Shown here: positions 31,201 through 42,517 of the stretch, one piece after another | Numbering within the stretch: position 1 is the first letter of the stretch | How the letters are laid out: every line of letters begins with the position of its first letter | NCBI GenBank assembly: GCA_033558025.1 | Contig: JAUCEF010000001.1 | Location: 4,278,001-4,342,000, forward strand | Direction of reading: 5' to 3' | Origin: Phytophthora sp. 'mugwort' | Taxonomy: Eukaryota > Oomycota > Peronosporomycetes > Peronosporales > Peronosporaceae | Length of the DNA stretch: 64,000 nt | The notes under the pieces: model-generated | The model's input: the letters and a program-made list of their open reading frames with translations, nothing else | What the model was told of the DNA's origin: nothing | Databases searched by the model: none | Position numbers and translations under genes: made by a program

Positions 31201-32225
31201 ATACACAAAAGTCAATGACATGTCAAACGATATGCATAGACCGACAACGTGAGAAATGTTTACGAACAAGTGTTGGAGTCGATGAAACGCGTCGAAAAAA
31301 CGGAGTGTGGACGCCGTTAGGTTATTACTCGATAAATTGCTGTAGTGCACATCCACGCCCTCGTTAATTGCAATAAAACCATTTCATTTCTCTCAGAACA
31401 CGCATTTTTACATCTGTTCGAGGGCATCATTGCCCGCAAAAGATGTTCGGATGTCGCCTGTTAGCTGATTCCCCTCGAGGTTCAACAGCCTCAGCATCGT
31501 CATTTCGCCAAGCCACTCAGGAAAGCTTCCAAAAAGTTTATTTCCCGATAGATCGCTATTTTGCCAACACCAAACGAATAAAAAAGCACGTCAATTTTTT
31601 TCATTACTTGGCAACACGACAAAACTTACAGTTGCTCGAGCGACACCATGACGCTCAGATCAAGCTTGGATATTTCACAATGCAACGATTCATCTGGTAG
31701 ATAACTATAACAAAATCAACATGAATTCAACGTGACCGTCACACATTAAGTAGGAGCTTACATGTGCGTCACTGTGGTCGGATCTGTGAATGCGTCGCAA
31801 CGAAGCCCTCTCCATGGCCACAAGAACTCAGCGTCATCATCACTAGCGCTTGTGTTAGTATACAGTATATGACCAGTGCATGGGTGCGTTGTTATCCCCC
31901 GTGGACATAAGTGTTTGCTTTTGTTTGCATCGCCATGATCGGAGTCTGCATCGCCCGTACACCACGTGCGCATAGCTGCAGATTCCTGTGTGCGGCAATC
32001 GCGATGCATCTGCATCAAAGCATCCATTTCCATCGAAGCGACAGGATATGTTCGATCAACTGGTTTGGCATCAACTCCGTCTTTCGCTGCTTGCTCTGCT
32101 AATTCCTCCAAGTCGATAAACGATGACAGCATGTCCATGATTCCATCGCTCCCGCAGCAATGAATCAACGCTAACAAAAGCAAGAATGCTAAGCACGTAG
32201 TCCTTACAATCCCAGCCATGATCAT
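28221..32225 (-). CDS. LRR and cysteine-rich single-pass receptor-like protein
   Basis: Eleven exons: 32225-31762, 31704-31630, 31555-31412, 31339-31268, 31191-31120, 31051-30983, 30910-30806, 30731-30663, 30601-30548, 30491-28346 and 28280-28221. Phase is continuous through all, giving about 1109 residues. Order: signal peptide (IVRTTCLAFLLLLALIHCC), N-terminal domain, about eight leucine-rich repeats (LDLSGNKLFGSFPEWLGEM type), then a long cysteine-rich region of about ten GCC2/GCC3 (ephrin-receptor-like) units such as CPPGTFTAVFGATSCDLCNP. A less cysteine-rich domain interrupts it, then one membrane segment (LIAVVCIGAALLCVLY) and a ~60-residue cytoplasmic tail without kinase. It is likely a cell-surface recognition or adhesion protein; the ligand is unknown. 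One splice donor (GTTCGT at 31267) is unusual. Confidence 0.75.
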
Positions 32226-32521
32226 ACGTCTTTGGCTGCTTTTAAAGCCCTGAGAACACATAGAGCAAATAAGAAGAAAAGCAGAATGGGGCAAGCCACC
32301 ATCCGCCTAAGGGTTAAACCACAAAAGGCTGTATTACCTTTGTTGGTGATTGTGGGATGATCGTCTCGTTTTTTGGGGTCTGTAAAAGTACATGGGCGTG
32401 TGTGTTTCTTACGTAACAATTGGAGCAGAGTAGACCACAAGCTGCTCCATCTGTTGTCTCCACTTGAGTTTTCTTCTACATCAATCTGTCGTTTCTGCTC
32501 AGTGGTAAAACACTCTCTTGT
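32226..32521. other. intergenic between the receptor-like gene and TPX2-like gene
   Basis: The 5' flank of the receptor-like gene has a minus-strand CCCCATTCTGCTTTT about 60 bp before its ATG, similar to the oomycete initiator. The 3' end of the TPX2-like gene abuts the other side. No further gene was seen. Confidence 0.35.
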
Positions 32522-35063
32522 CTACGAGTGTTTAATCGGGCTAATCGGTTCTGTCAGCAATCTGGTATCACGCTTTAGCTGGAAGGGTTTGCCCTCTGGA
32601 ACAGGACGCGCGTGGAAAACCATCTCTTTACGACGCAAGCGTTTGATTTCTTCTTCCTTCAGCTGGCGCTCCTGGTCGTCTCGTTGCTGACGAAAAGCTT
32701 CTTCTCGTTCGCGACGCTCTTTGTCAGCGGTTTCAAAGGCAGCTCGTTCTGCCGCTCGGCTTTTAGTTGCGAGCATGGGAGACTCGGTCTGAGTGAGAAC
32801 TCTGGTGCTGGACACGACTTGGACACTGCCGGACTCAAACACAGGCATGGGCTTCGCACGAAACGTGCCTGACGATTTCAAACGCTCTTCTTCCTCGTGG
32901 CGTTTTTGCTCCAAACGCGCGCGAGCTTGTTCGAGAAAGCGCTCTCCTGGTAACTCGAATGGCTTGACCTCAGTGAGCGGCTTGCTCGAGCCCTCAAATT
33001 TCGCAGGAGTGGACGATACACACATCGGGTTCGCTCTAAACTGCCGTAACTTTTCTCTTTCTTCTTCCTCGGCTTCGATCTTGCGACGGAAATTCTCTTG
33101 ATACTCTCGGTGCAGCTGAATGCTTTTAAGCGGCGGGGTTTCCGGGATCACAGGGCGGCGAACAGGAGCTGGTATCGACTTCTGCTGTGTGGCATGGCCT
33201 GCCTGACGTGCTATCAAGCGTTGCTCACGCTCTTTACGATGACGCTCCATTTCTGCAGAAACACAAGCAGCACGCTCCGAGGCACCTGGACGGCTTACTG
33301 AACGCGCACTTGTTGGTTTCGGCGGCAATGTCTGAACCAAACGAGCTTTACTGTCCGATTTGGCTGGAGAATAGCGAGGATACGGTTTAGGTTCGAGGAT
33401 ATTTCGGTTCAACGGACGAGCATGAAACTTCTTCGCCAGCTCTTCTGCATCATGGTCGATAACCTCTACAGGTCGGCGATGCGTTGCTGCTCGTCGAGTC
33501 GTTTCCAGTTGAGGGGTCATAGGCTGCCGCACGAAGCATAAGCTCAACACGTTAGGTCCATAGCTACGATAGAAGAAGAAAAAAGAAAGCCAATGTACCT
33601 GCGTGAGGCCACCAGCTTTTGGACGAGTATAGCTCGGAACTGCGGGTTTATCCTGCTCACGTGATACTGACGCTGATGGTGGGCGATGTGCCGCTCGCGT
33701 AGCTGTATGAAGTTGCGGGGAATGTGGCGTCTAAGACAGTAGAACAGACAAATGCACGTTAGATCCCGAGTAGTGGCACATGAATCGCTCACGTTCTTAC
33801 CGTTAAAGCATGTCGGGTTTCTCGATGCGGTGGCAATGGAAGAGAAAAATCACGAGTCAGCAGCTTCTCGGCAACAATCGGTGAATGAGCCTTGTCTTGT
33901 CCGGCATCGCTGCCGTCACTTCCACTGTGAAAGCGTCGAACGCGATTCTCCACTTCGAAATGCGGCGTCTGCGGGATTGTGAGCTGTTTGGTCGACCGCT
34001 GGTGTACATTTGGTGGTCGCTGCATTTTCGTTTTCTCGTGAAAATCTCGAATTTTGAGTTTCTCTAGCTGCAAATGGAGTCGCTCCTCCTGGATCTTGAG
34101 CAGTTCACGACTGGTGCTGCTCATTCGAGACGGGTCGTTCGGGTTCGCTGGTCTTGTCTTTGCGTGGAGCTTGGGGCTTCTCGGTCGAGTCACACGAGGC
34201 GGCTTGTCCTCCACTGAGATGTCCTCCATAAAGTTCTGCTCTCTCATCCTCTGCTCTGCCTGTAGTCGTCTCAAATATGACTGTGTGGGCTGCATGAGCT
34301 TGGACGTGACTCCATCTCCCGCCGAGAGCCTGTTCTTGGATCTGGGCGCCTGCAGTCCATTGTCAACCATCGGCTCTGGCGCCGACATTCTGCCCGTTCT
34401 CAGAGCTGCAGATGACGACGATGTCTGCGAACTATGCGGCGAAAAGTGTCCTCCATGCGTGGAACTGTGCGTTGAAGTATCCAACTCATGCAGTAGATAG
34501 GACGACGTGGCGGAAGACTGAGAAGACGACGCGTAGTGCCTGAAAACCTCCTCGAAGCTCTCTTCCCTGTCGTCCAATAGGTTGCTTCTGTTCAGGACCG
34601 TCTCCACGTCTTCCGGTTCGTCTTCTTCGGGTCCAGCCATTGTCGTATCCAACATACTCGCTGCCGCCTTGTCCTCCATCATTTCGTCATTTTCACCCTC
34701 CAATTGATGATTATTTCCGCTTGCATCTTCGTAACTTTTGCTCAACGTTCTCGTAACAGATAGCGGAGGCCCCGAGATACTCGATACGCCGTTCTTTTCG
34801 CCCATGAAGGGTGACCCCTTGGACGTGGCGACGGACGGCGATGGAGACGAGAAGTAGCCGTCCGCATTGTTGACGTAGTGTCGCTCCAACCCCGGGTTCT
34901 TTAGGTCGTAGTAGGACGGCGCGTTAAAGTGGAAGTCCTCGTCCTCATCCTCGTCTTCGGGTGCGTCCGTCTCGGGCTCCGCACTCTGCGGGGTACGCAG
35001 GTTGTTGTCCGTGTGCCCCTCAGGCTCCGATGCCACCATCGTCGTGTCCAGCAGCGTCGCCAT
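32522..35063 (-). CDS. TPX2-like spindle assembly protein
   Basis: Three exons, 35063-33801, 33730-33599 and 33523-32522, with clean GT-AG borders; 798 residues. TPX2 proteins activate Aurora kinase and nucleate spindle microtubules. Seen: an acidic, disordered N-terminal half; the TPX2 signature LTIPQTPHFEVENR around residue 380; FHARPLNRNIL; and KPFELPGERFLEQARARLEQ with a charged helix then FRAKPMP near residues 630-700. A final KEMVFHARPVPEGKPFQL repeat follows, so the TPX2 C-terminal motif occurs more than once. An early Aurora-binding motif could not be identified with certainty. An initiator-like element lies 20 bp upstream. Confidence 0.8.
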
Positions 35064-35082
35064 CCGATGCGACTAGAGCAAG

Positions 35083-35097
35083 TGACGGCAAGTGCGG
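35083..35097 (-). promoter_or_regulatory. oomycete initiator-like element of the TPX2-like gene
   Basis: Minus strand GCCATTCCGCACTTG, about 20 bp before the ATG, fits the initiator core with one mismatch (CCATTCC). Confidence 0.4.
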
Positions 35098-35322
35098 AAT
35101 GGCGGTTCAAAATTCAAAAGCTCGACTGTACTCGACTGTATCGAGTTCTGAGATCATATTTGTATGTCATAACTTGTCACGTTGTAATGATCAACTCGAA
35201 ATATTATAATGATACATAGGTAATAAATATATCGGGTATCACGTTTTATTGTTCCCCTCAGTCGATATGCTATTGGGCAGGTTGTTATATCGAGTCCTCA
35301 CTTCCATCAACGTGAGGCAGCG

Positions 35323-36225
35323 ATGATCCTTATCTCGACGCTGCGCCCACACGCCGCGCGCTTCATCCATGCGGTGTCCAGCAAGGCTCTGGTATGTTTG
35401 ACATCGCACTGTTACTCTCCACCCTCCATACGCTTATTCTCACTATTCTCTCTCCATCATCAGCATACCGTGCGTCGCCAAGGGCAGCCGGGCACTCTCG
35501 ATTGCCGATACTTCTTCTTCGACAAGCTCGGGCGTAAGCAGTCTCCGTGGCACCACGTTCCTCTATACGCTCCCTTGTCGCTGGCTCATCCTCAGGAAGT
35601 TGACAATTCCGCCATCTTCCACTTCGTGAATGAAATCCCAAAGGGTTCACGAGAGAAGATGGAGATCGCGGGCGAGGAGGAGTTCAACCCCATTAAGCAG
35701 GACGAGCGCAAGGACGTCCCCCGGTTATATCATAGCGCATCACTGGTTAATTACGGCTGTCTGCCACAGACATGGGAGGACCCCAACCATGTGGACCCTG
35801 CTACTAAACATGGCGGAGACAACGACCCTATCGATGTTTGCGAGATCGGCAGCGGCGTAGCAAGTATCGGCGAGATTTACCCCGTCAAAGTGCTCGGTGT
35901 ATTGGGTATGATTGATGATGGGGAGACGGATTGGAAGGTGATCGCCATTAATGTGAACGACCCTCTGGCTGCTGATATCAATGACCTCAGGGACCTACGG
36001 AACACGCCGCTGCACGATAAGGTGTCTCAAGTGCATCGCTGGTTCCGGGACTATAAGATCCCGGACGGCAAACCACCGAGTGAGTTCGCCTTTAACGGGG
36101 AGGCACAGCCGAGAGATTTTGCTGTCGAGGTGATCCAGCAGACCCATGAGAGCTGGAAGCAGTTGGTAGGGGACGAGTTGGCCTTCAACTCGAAGCTCTG
36201 GACGGGTACCCGCACCAGCATTTAA
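35323..36225 (+). CDS. inorganic pyrophosphatase, probably mitochondrial
   Basis: Two exons, 35323-35391 and 35464-36225; the intron is 72 nt (GTATGT...CAG) and keeps the frame open, so a naive reading would include it. About 276 residues. The enzyme hydrolyses PPi and pulls biosynthesis forward. Seen: the family-I signature KHGGDNDPIDVCEIG with the metal-binding aspartates, NEIPKGSREKMEIA, VNYGCLPQTWEDP and LNDPLAADINDL-like sequence. The N-terminus MILISTLRPHAARFIHAVSS is basic, hydroxylated and free of acidic residues, as in mitochondrial targeting sequences. Most similar to eukaryotic soluble pyrophosphatases. Confidence 0.92.
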   Translation: MILISTLRPHAARFIHAVSSKALVCLTSHCYSPPSIRLFSLFSLHHQHTVRRQGQPGTLDCRYFFFDKLGRKQSPWHHVPLYAPLSLAHPQEVDNSAIFHFVNEIPKGSREKMEIAGEEEFNPIKQDERKDVPRLYHSASLVNYGCLPQTWEDPNHVDPATKHGGDNDPIDVCEIGSGVASIGEIYPVKVLGVLGMIDDGETDWKVIAINVNDPLAADINDLRDLRNTPLHDKVSQVHRWFRDYKIPDGKPPSEFAFNGEAQPRDFAVEVIQQTHESWKQLVGDELAFNSKLWTGTRTSI

Positions 36226-36480
36226 GGGTGGGGACAGCATCGACGGTCGACGTGAGCGAAATTGTGCAGTTACGTTGAATAGTTACTTGTCGCGCTAAAT
36301 GATTCCATTTGTCGGACTACAGACTTAGGTACTGCAGACTGGTGGAGTTCTTTTTTGTCGTGAGATTTTTTTTTCTTTCCTGTTGGCAAAGTACTTTGCC
36401 TAGCAGATTTTTAATCAACGGTGGATACTGCGATTGAATTCGATATATTTGTTTGTCTCCTATTACAATAGTGTACCAAC

Positions 36481-36565
36481 TAATTTTAAGTTGCGTGGCT
36501 TGAACGCGGTTTTGTGTAATTTTGTGTAATAAAACCGCGTTCGAGCCACACAACTTCAAATTTTA
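36481..36565. repeat. long hairpin (near-perfect inverted repeat)
   Basis: Arms 36481-36513 and 36531-36565 pair over about 32 bp with few mismatches around the core GGCTTGAACGCGGTTTT and GGCTCGAACGCGGTTTT (reverse strand), with a loop of TGTGTAATTTTGTGTAAT. It lies 260 bp downstream of the pyrophosphatase gene and could be a miniature inverted-repeat element or a structured RNA. Confidence 0.6.
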
Positions 36566-37011
36566 AGAAGCGATAGCATTACAGTAAGAAATCGCATAAA
36601 AGTTGTCAGTTCACTTGCGGAAACCCGATACCAACATGTTATAAAAAATGATTAATTTTTTGTACGCATTTGTATTTCTTTCGCGATGTCCATGGCTAAA
36701 CTTCGTACGTGTAGAAGCCATTCGTAGTACATCAAATTGGGACAAGAAGAACATTCACAATCCAATGCTGTCCAAGCTCACATGTACGCACAATATTAAA
36801 AAGCACTACAATTAGTAAGCAAAATGAAAATGTGCACAATTCTTTGAGGCGGTTTACGTGCGATGTTCTTGACGATCCTTCTGTGGTTAAATATACGAGT
36901 AGAAAGCACACGCCGCCGCACTAGCATCCAGGTCAAGAGTGCTAGTCACCCCAAGGCGTCGCCAGCCAGAAGCGAAAGAAGAGGAACAGCAACAGCACCA
37001 AATGAGTGTTG
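36566..37011. other. AT-rich intergenic, no gene recognised
   Basis: No coding frame, RNA gene or repeat was seen between the hairpin and the 3' end of the RING gene. Confidence 0.4.
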
Positions 37012-39441
37012 TTAATCTTGCTCCGTGAGGCGCCCAGCAGGGCTCAGTGCCCCGCGTTCGGACAACGGTTCCACCAGGTCGTACAGTCCACGCAGTGGCA
37101 ACTCCTGGCGACTCCGTGTCGGCATGTAAGCATTGCCTTCACCCGCGAGCTGAGATGTCAATGAGGGCGACGCATTCTCGGCGGCGAAATCGCGGAAACT
37201 CATCGATGACGCAGGAAGCATCATCGGATCTGGAACAGCCTCTGTCGCGAATGTATCCAGCTCGTCAAGTTCCAATTCGTCGGCGTGAAACTCTGAGGGA
37301 AGAAGCAGCGCATCGCTGTCTCGTATCATTGGACCAGTGCTCGAAAGTGACCGTTGGCGTGTAGAATTCAGCATGTGGGAAGGCACACTACGATTCAAAC
37401 GTGAACTCAGCACGTTCGGCGCCGTATATGTCCTCGGTAGATGTCCTGGGTACGGTGCAGCCACTAGCTCGGCGCTTGGGTCATTTATCATGCTGCTGCC
37501 ACTCATATCAAATCCATTACTCCTTGCTGCAGAGTGCGGGCTCGACAGACGGTTCTCGAATCCTCTTGGAGTTCCACTCACTGCGCTGATACGCGGTGAA
37601 GACACACGTCCTCCACCATCTTCTTCTTCTTCGTCTCCAGATCCAGTTCCTGCCCATTTCCATTTCTTTTTGGCTTTCAAAGTAAGGATCGTCCGTCCAA
37701 TCTTAACGTGCATCGTCTTGTTCCAGTCCAGTTCCAATGGCTTGCTCAGGAACAGCATCGTACCATTCGAACTTGACGCATCAAACAGGAAAAAATGGTT
37801 CTAATCAATCGAATTACAACAGAAATAACATGCGAACAATTTAGTCAACGCACTGAACGCAAAAAAACTGACGAGTTGCACCTAATAGTGAGCACTTACA
37901 TCCTGGTATTTAACCTTGGCGTGAAGCTGGGACACAGTGCGATAGCGCAGCGTCATGTTGTTGGTTGTGGAGCGGCCAATAGTCAAATATTGCTGGTTCC
38001 GTGGCATACTGAAAAAAAAAAGAACATAGTTAGCCACCTGCCAGCATCTCTGTCTTCTAATACAACGCACAACTTACTTCGCAAAGCTCAGCTGGAAACG
38101 TGTGTTGGTGAGTGCAGTCGATCGATTTCGTGTCTCGTGTTGCGTGACAACAGCAAATGTGACATAAGGCGGTGGCAACTTCCTGGCAAGCAGCGACACG
38201 ACGCGACCATCGTCCAGACGAACACTCGTCAAGTAGGTCGCCTTACAGATACTGCACACATCCAGACCATCGGTATTAGTGACAGCGCACACTTTCTGGT
38301 TCGGGTTGGTTCCATCTGCATCGAGATTGTTATTCCAGCGCTGGAGACAGTCCAAGTGAACGTATTTCGTGTCGCCTTTGCAGTGGCACGGAGCTACCAG
38401 CGGATTATTCTCTGGATCTTCGTCCCCGTCGTAACAAATGTAGCAGAACCGCTTGCCAGTTGTGCCAGCGACGCCCGGCAAATCAGTGTGGTCCGCATCC
38501 GCGCTGTCTTCACCCTCACCACTCGATCTTCTTCCTCCTTTTCTCTCCTTATCTTCTTCCGACTCGCCTTCATCTGATGTATCTCCTCCAACATGTTGCT
38601 CCTGATCTTTGTCATCATCATGTTCTCCACTGTCTTCCATGTCCGGGGACCTTTCAGTCGGATGGAACGTCTGCTGCAGTGGCAAACTCAAATAATTCTC
38701 CTTCAAGAACTCATACTGCTCATTCGTCAGCGCCTCCTCCGTCTCCTCACTGGCTGTGCGGTTCAGTTCACAGACAACGAGTCCAACCGATCCGATCCTA
38801 AGTAAATCTCCCAGTCTCAAATTATGAGGAATCACGGGGTATTTCTTACTGCCCAGCACTCTGCACACTCCCGTGTGGCCCGAGAACCGTTCAATGGACG
38901 ACCCACAGACAAATCTCCCCACAGAATTATCATACTTGAGTGCAAGCGTCGTAGCTCGAGTATCGTTGAGTACACACTCTTTCATCTGTGGGGGCGAGGT
39001 GGGGGCCGCTCTGGTAGCATCTTCTCCTTCCTGTTCGTTCTCCTGCTCGGTCTCCAGCTCTCCACACCGTTCGATCTCCTCGCCCTCGATCTCACGGGGA
39101 CTGGGGGGCGAAGGGAAATCGCGCATGTGCAGCGCCTGGAAGCTGGCGGCCAGATCTCTCTCCATCGCCGTGTTAAACGGAGCGTTGGCCTCTGTGTTAT
39201 CAACGTTTGGGTTGCTATTGGTGGCGTAAAACGGGTAAGAGCCGCGTTGCGGCCCGTGTAATACGGCACCATCTTCATCCACTGTGAACTCGAGCTTGGG
39301 CAGCGTGCGACGGCCGCGGGAGGCGCTGACGCGCGCGCCCGTGGCGTCCGTAGTCGTGCGTAGCTCTCCAGGCGTAGTGGTCTCAGCCTTCACCTCGACG
39401 CGGCGCACGCTCTTAAAGCCCATATGCTTCGCGCGCAGCAT
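37012..39441 (-). CDS. RINGv (RING-CH) and FHA-domain protein
   Basis: Three exons, 39441-38078, 38008-37900 and 37800-37012, with continuous phase; 753 residues. From the N-terminus: a basic/disordered region; an FHA-like part (NLRLGDLLRIGSVGLVVCEL, ~residues 200-235); an acidic Glu/Asp/Ser stretch; and a RING-CH finger (CYICYDGDEDPENNPLVAPC, HCKG, HLDCLQRW and CSIC, giving a C4HC3 order). A complete FHA domain follows (LTIGRSTTNNMTLRYRTVSQ, FFLFDASSSNGTMLFL), split by two introns, then a Ser/Pro-rich tail. RING-CH proteins are ubiquitin ligases, usually membrane-bound, but no membrane segment is seen. The FHA domains should recruit phosphothreonine partners, suggesting phosphorylation-dependent ubiquitination. 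Confidence 0.8.
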
Positions 39442-40179
39442 CGTGCGTGTGTGAGGTTCGTCGGCGCACCGGGAGCGGCTAAAGAAGGCGGAATCCGACG
39501 GACGAGATCCGGGTATCTACGCGACCAGATTGCGCCGGATTTAGGAGGCGGAAGCGACTCGGACTTGGATGGATAGACGCGATGACGTCTCCGCTTTACG
39601 CTCAAGTACGCAGCGTGTCCTGACGGGCTCTGAGAGACGAGCTACCACCCACGCAGCAACGCGCGTCCAGGAGCTTCCTCGCTTCTTGGTGCTTTCCAGC
39701 TGATCGTCGTTTGTTCTCGTGCGCTGGCAGAGGGCGAAAAACGTGCATTCTATTTTTTGCGTCGATGACTACTTTTCTCAGATTTATTGCCCATGTGCGA
39801 TTGGAGAAAATACAAATTGGAACCTCATGATTGGAGGAAACTTTGTATCTTTTTTTGTGTAACCATTGAATTACCCGTATGTGCATTTGGAGACGCGGCG
39901 CGAGCACTTTTAACCTGATTTCAGCGTCTACGTCAAGAGAGATCGTTCAGTTCGAGTGGACGAGCGCCGATAGCCACTGGATGCAGCTCAGACATGCAAA
40001 AGTTAGCTTCGGGCAACGTGCTATGCGATCTAAGTTATTTAGTGGACCACACAGATCGTAATTTTGCACCGGCTAGCCACAAAACACTACACACCCTCAT
40101 AATTCATCATCACGGTCACGTGGCGTTTCGATCTTGAAGAGACGCACCCCTCCATACGTTTTTGACACATTTTGCAACA
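39442..40179. other. intergenic between divergent RINGv-FHA and CFAP52 genes
   Basis: No gene is recognised. ACACATTTTGCAACA at 40166-40180 matches CATTYYNCAW of the oomycete initiator and abuts the CFAP52 ATG. Confidence 0.35.
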
Positions 40180-42429
40180 ATGACGCAGCGTCAAAGCCGA
40201 GGCGTCGACCCGGAGCTGTTCGCATCCAGTGCATTAAGCTCGGCTGGCGACCGCTACACGAAGGCCCCGTCATCGGCCGCGAGTGGCTTCGTCTCCCGTA
40301 GTGCCACCAGCACGTCATCGTCGTCGCATGGAGGCTATGGCAATTACAATCATATATACGCGTCCAGCAATAACCAGGCTTCGCAGCAGGAACAACAAGG
40401 TCATCCCGGTCTCACGATCGAGCTGGAACATCTTAGCGGGTACACAGGCAAGGGCAAGAACACCATTCACGCACATCCGACCGACCCGGACAGCTACATC
40501 ACGTGGTATGTGTGTTTATGTGCTCTCGTCAGCAACATATTGTATACTTACTCGTTACGCTGACCATTATTGTTGTTGCCAGCATGGGCTCGGCCGTGGT
40601 GATTGGCAAAATCCGCGATTCGCAGAGCCAGGACCTTCTGTGCGCTCATGAGGAGGGGATCAACGTGCTGAGTCTGTCCAGCGCGGGCGCCTTTCTAGCG
40701 TCAGCGCAAGTCCCTCCCCACTCTGGACGGACAGATCGAGGTGGCGCATTCATTGTCATTTGGGATCTCGCTTCGGGACGTGAACGCTACCGTCTCGAGG
40801 GTTTCTTCCGTCCCGTGCTGCAATTGGCGTTCTCACCTGATGACCATTTTCTCGCTGCGTCGTCTGAAGATTGCCGTCTCATTCTCTGGGATATGCGCGT
40901 ACGTTGCCATCCTGCGCTCATATACTCGAGGTTGATTGCTGATCATTTCATACCTTTTGTAGACTTCCGAGATTGTGCTCACCAAAGCTTTTCCGACCCC
41001 TCTCACGGTTCTAAACTGGGGCAAAATGGATGAAAAGTGCCGACGTCCCAAGTATTCCCTCACGTTTGCACACTCCAGTCAACTTTTATGCGGCGAGTTA
41101 GCGTATGATATCGCAGGCATGCAGTATCGTCTTGAAGTATCCACCTTTTCGATGCCCAATGTGGGGATAGCACGCACGTATCTCTGCGCTGCAATTACTC
41201 AGACCCGTACGGATGTTTTAGCTGGGACGGCCGCTGGAGAGCTTGTGGTTTTCAACACCGAGTCGCTCGTGTACCGCAACGCAGTGCCCGTCGTCCGGAA
41301 CGGTGTGCATAGTATTGCAGTATGTGGAGCCACCGGCTACGTCTACGTCGGTGCCGGTGACGGCGTTCTAAAGAAACTTGTGGGACGAGATTCCGACTGG
41401 AACGTCGTTGGCCAGGTGCAACTTGTCGGTGGTATTACGAGCATCTCGATTAGTCCTGGTGGAGCTCAGCTCTTCGCTGGTACCTCTGCTGGTAAAATGT
41501 ATCATATTATTGCCAGTACTCTTGTAACTTCCGAGTTAGCGAGTAGTCATTTGGGCAGCGTCACGAGCTGTGCATTTGGTGCCTCATGTGACGAATTTGC
41601 TACCATTTCTATCGACGGCAGCGTCCGTGTCTGGGATCTCGCCACGTACCATCTGAAGTGCATGGCGACCGAAACAGTAGCAGGACTGTGCCTTACCATC
41701 ACGAAAATGTCGACACCAGCAACTCAATCAGATCTTGTGGTCTCAGGTTGGGCCGATGGCTGGTTACGAGCCTATGATGCCACCACTGCACAGCCGAAAT
41801 GGCACATTGCCACGGCACATCGTGGAGAAGTAACTGCTGTGGCTTGTAGCGCTCAATACGTTGTAAGCGGCGCTAGTGACGGTGGTGTGAGCATTTGGTC
41901 GTTTGCTACACGGGAATTGGTGCTTCAATTCCATGAACACAAACGAGCAGTCACCGGTGTACTGGTGGATATCAAATTACCACATCGCGTTCACTCGTGT
42001 GGTGTCGACAAGGCCCTTTTCATATACGACCTTAAAGGAGCTCGTCGTATTGTGGCACAACAAGCTCGGGAGGGGGCTTTTCACGGTCTCACTCAGAGAA
42101 TAGACAGCGAGACGGAGATCGTGACGGCAGGTGCCAATGGACGACTGCTCTTCTGGGACTGTGATGAACCGGAACCTGTCCAGCAAATTCTAGACCCCAG
42201 TCGACTAAAACTCACGTGTGCTCGAGTCTCGCCCTCTGGTCGGTTCTTGGCGACGTGTGGTGAAGATTGCGAAGTCAAACTCTTCGACGTTGGTTCATCC
42301 GCTCTGCTTGCATCCTCACGCGGTCATTCCGACACTGTGAACGCACTGGCTTGGAGTCCTGACGAGCGACAACTCGTGTCTGTAGGCTCGGATTCGTGTA
42401 TTTGTATCTGGAATTTCTACCAAGAGTGA
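40180..42429 (+). CDS. CFAP52: cilia- and flagella-associated WD40 protein CFAP52 (WDR16)
   Basis: Three exons, 40180-40505, 40583-40898 and 40963-42429, in phase; about 702 residues. CFAP52 is a microtubule inner protein of ciliary doublets, so the gene points to flagellated zoospores. Seen: a family-specific start (IELEHLSGYTGKGKNTIHAH) after a Ser-rich N-terminal extension, then two seven-bladed-type WD40 arrays. Repeat motifs include AFSPDDHFLAASSEDCRLIL, GSVRVWDLATYHL, GGVSIWSFA and SDSCICIWNFYQE at the end. Length is near the usual ~620 plus an N-terminal extension of about 70. The start is the first ATG in frame (40180). Confidence 0.88.
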
Positions 42430-42517
42430 GCGGGGAGAAGTAGTAGATCTGCAACGTGCTTGACTGGTAACAAAAGAAACTCTATTGATGACTTACCTAG
42501 CGTGGATACACCCAAAG

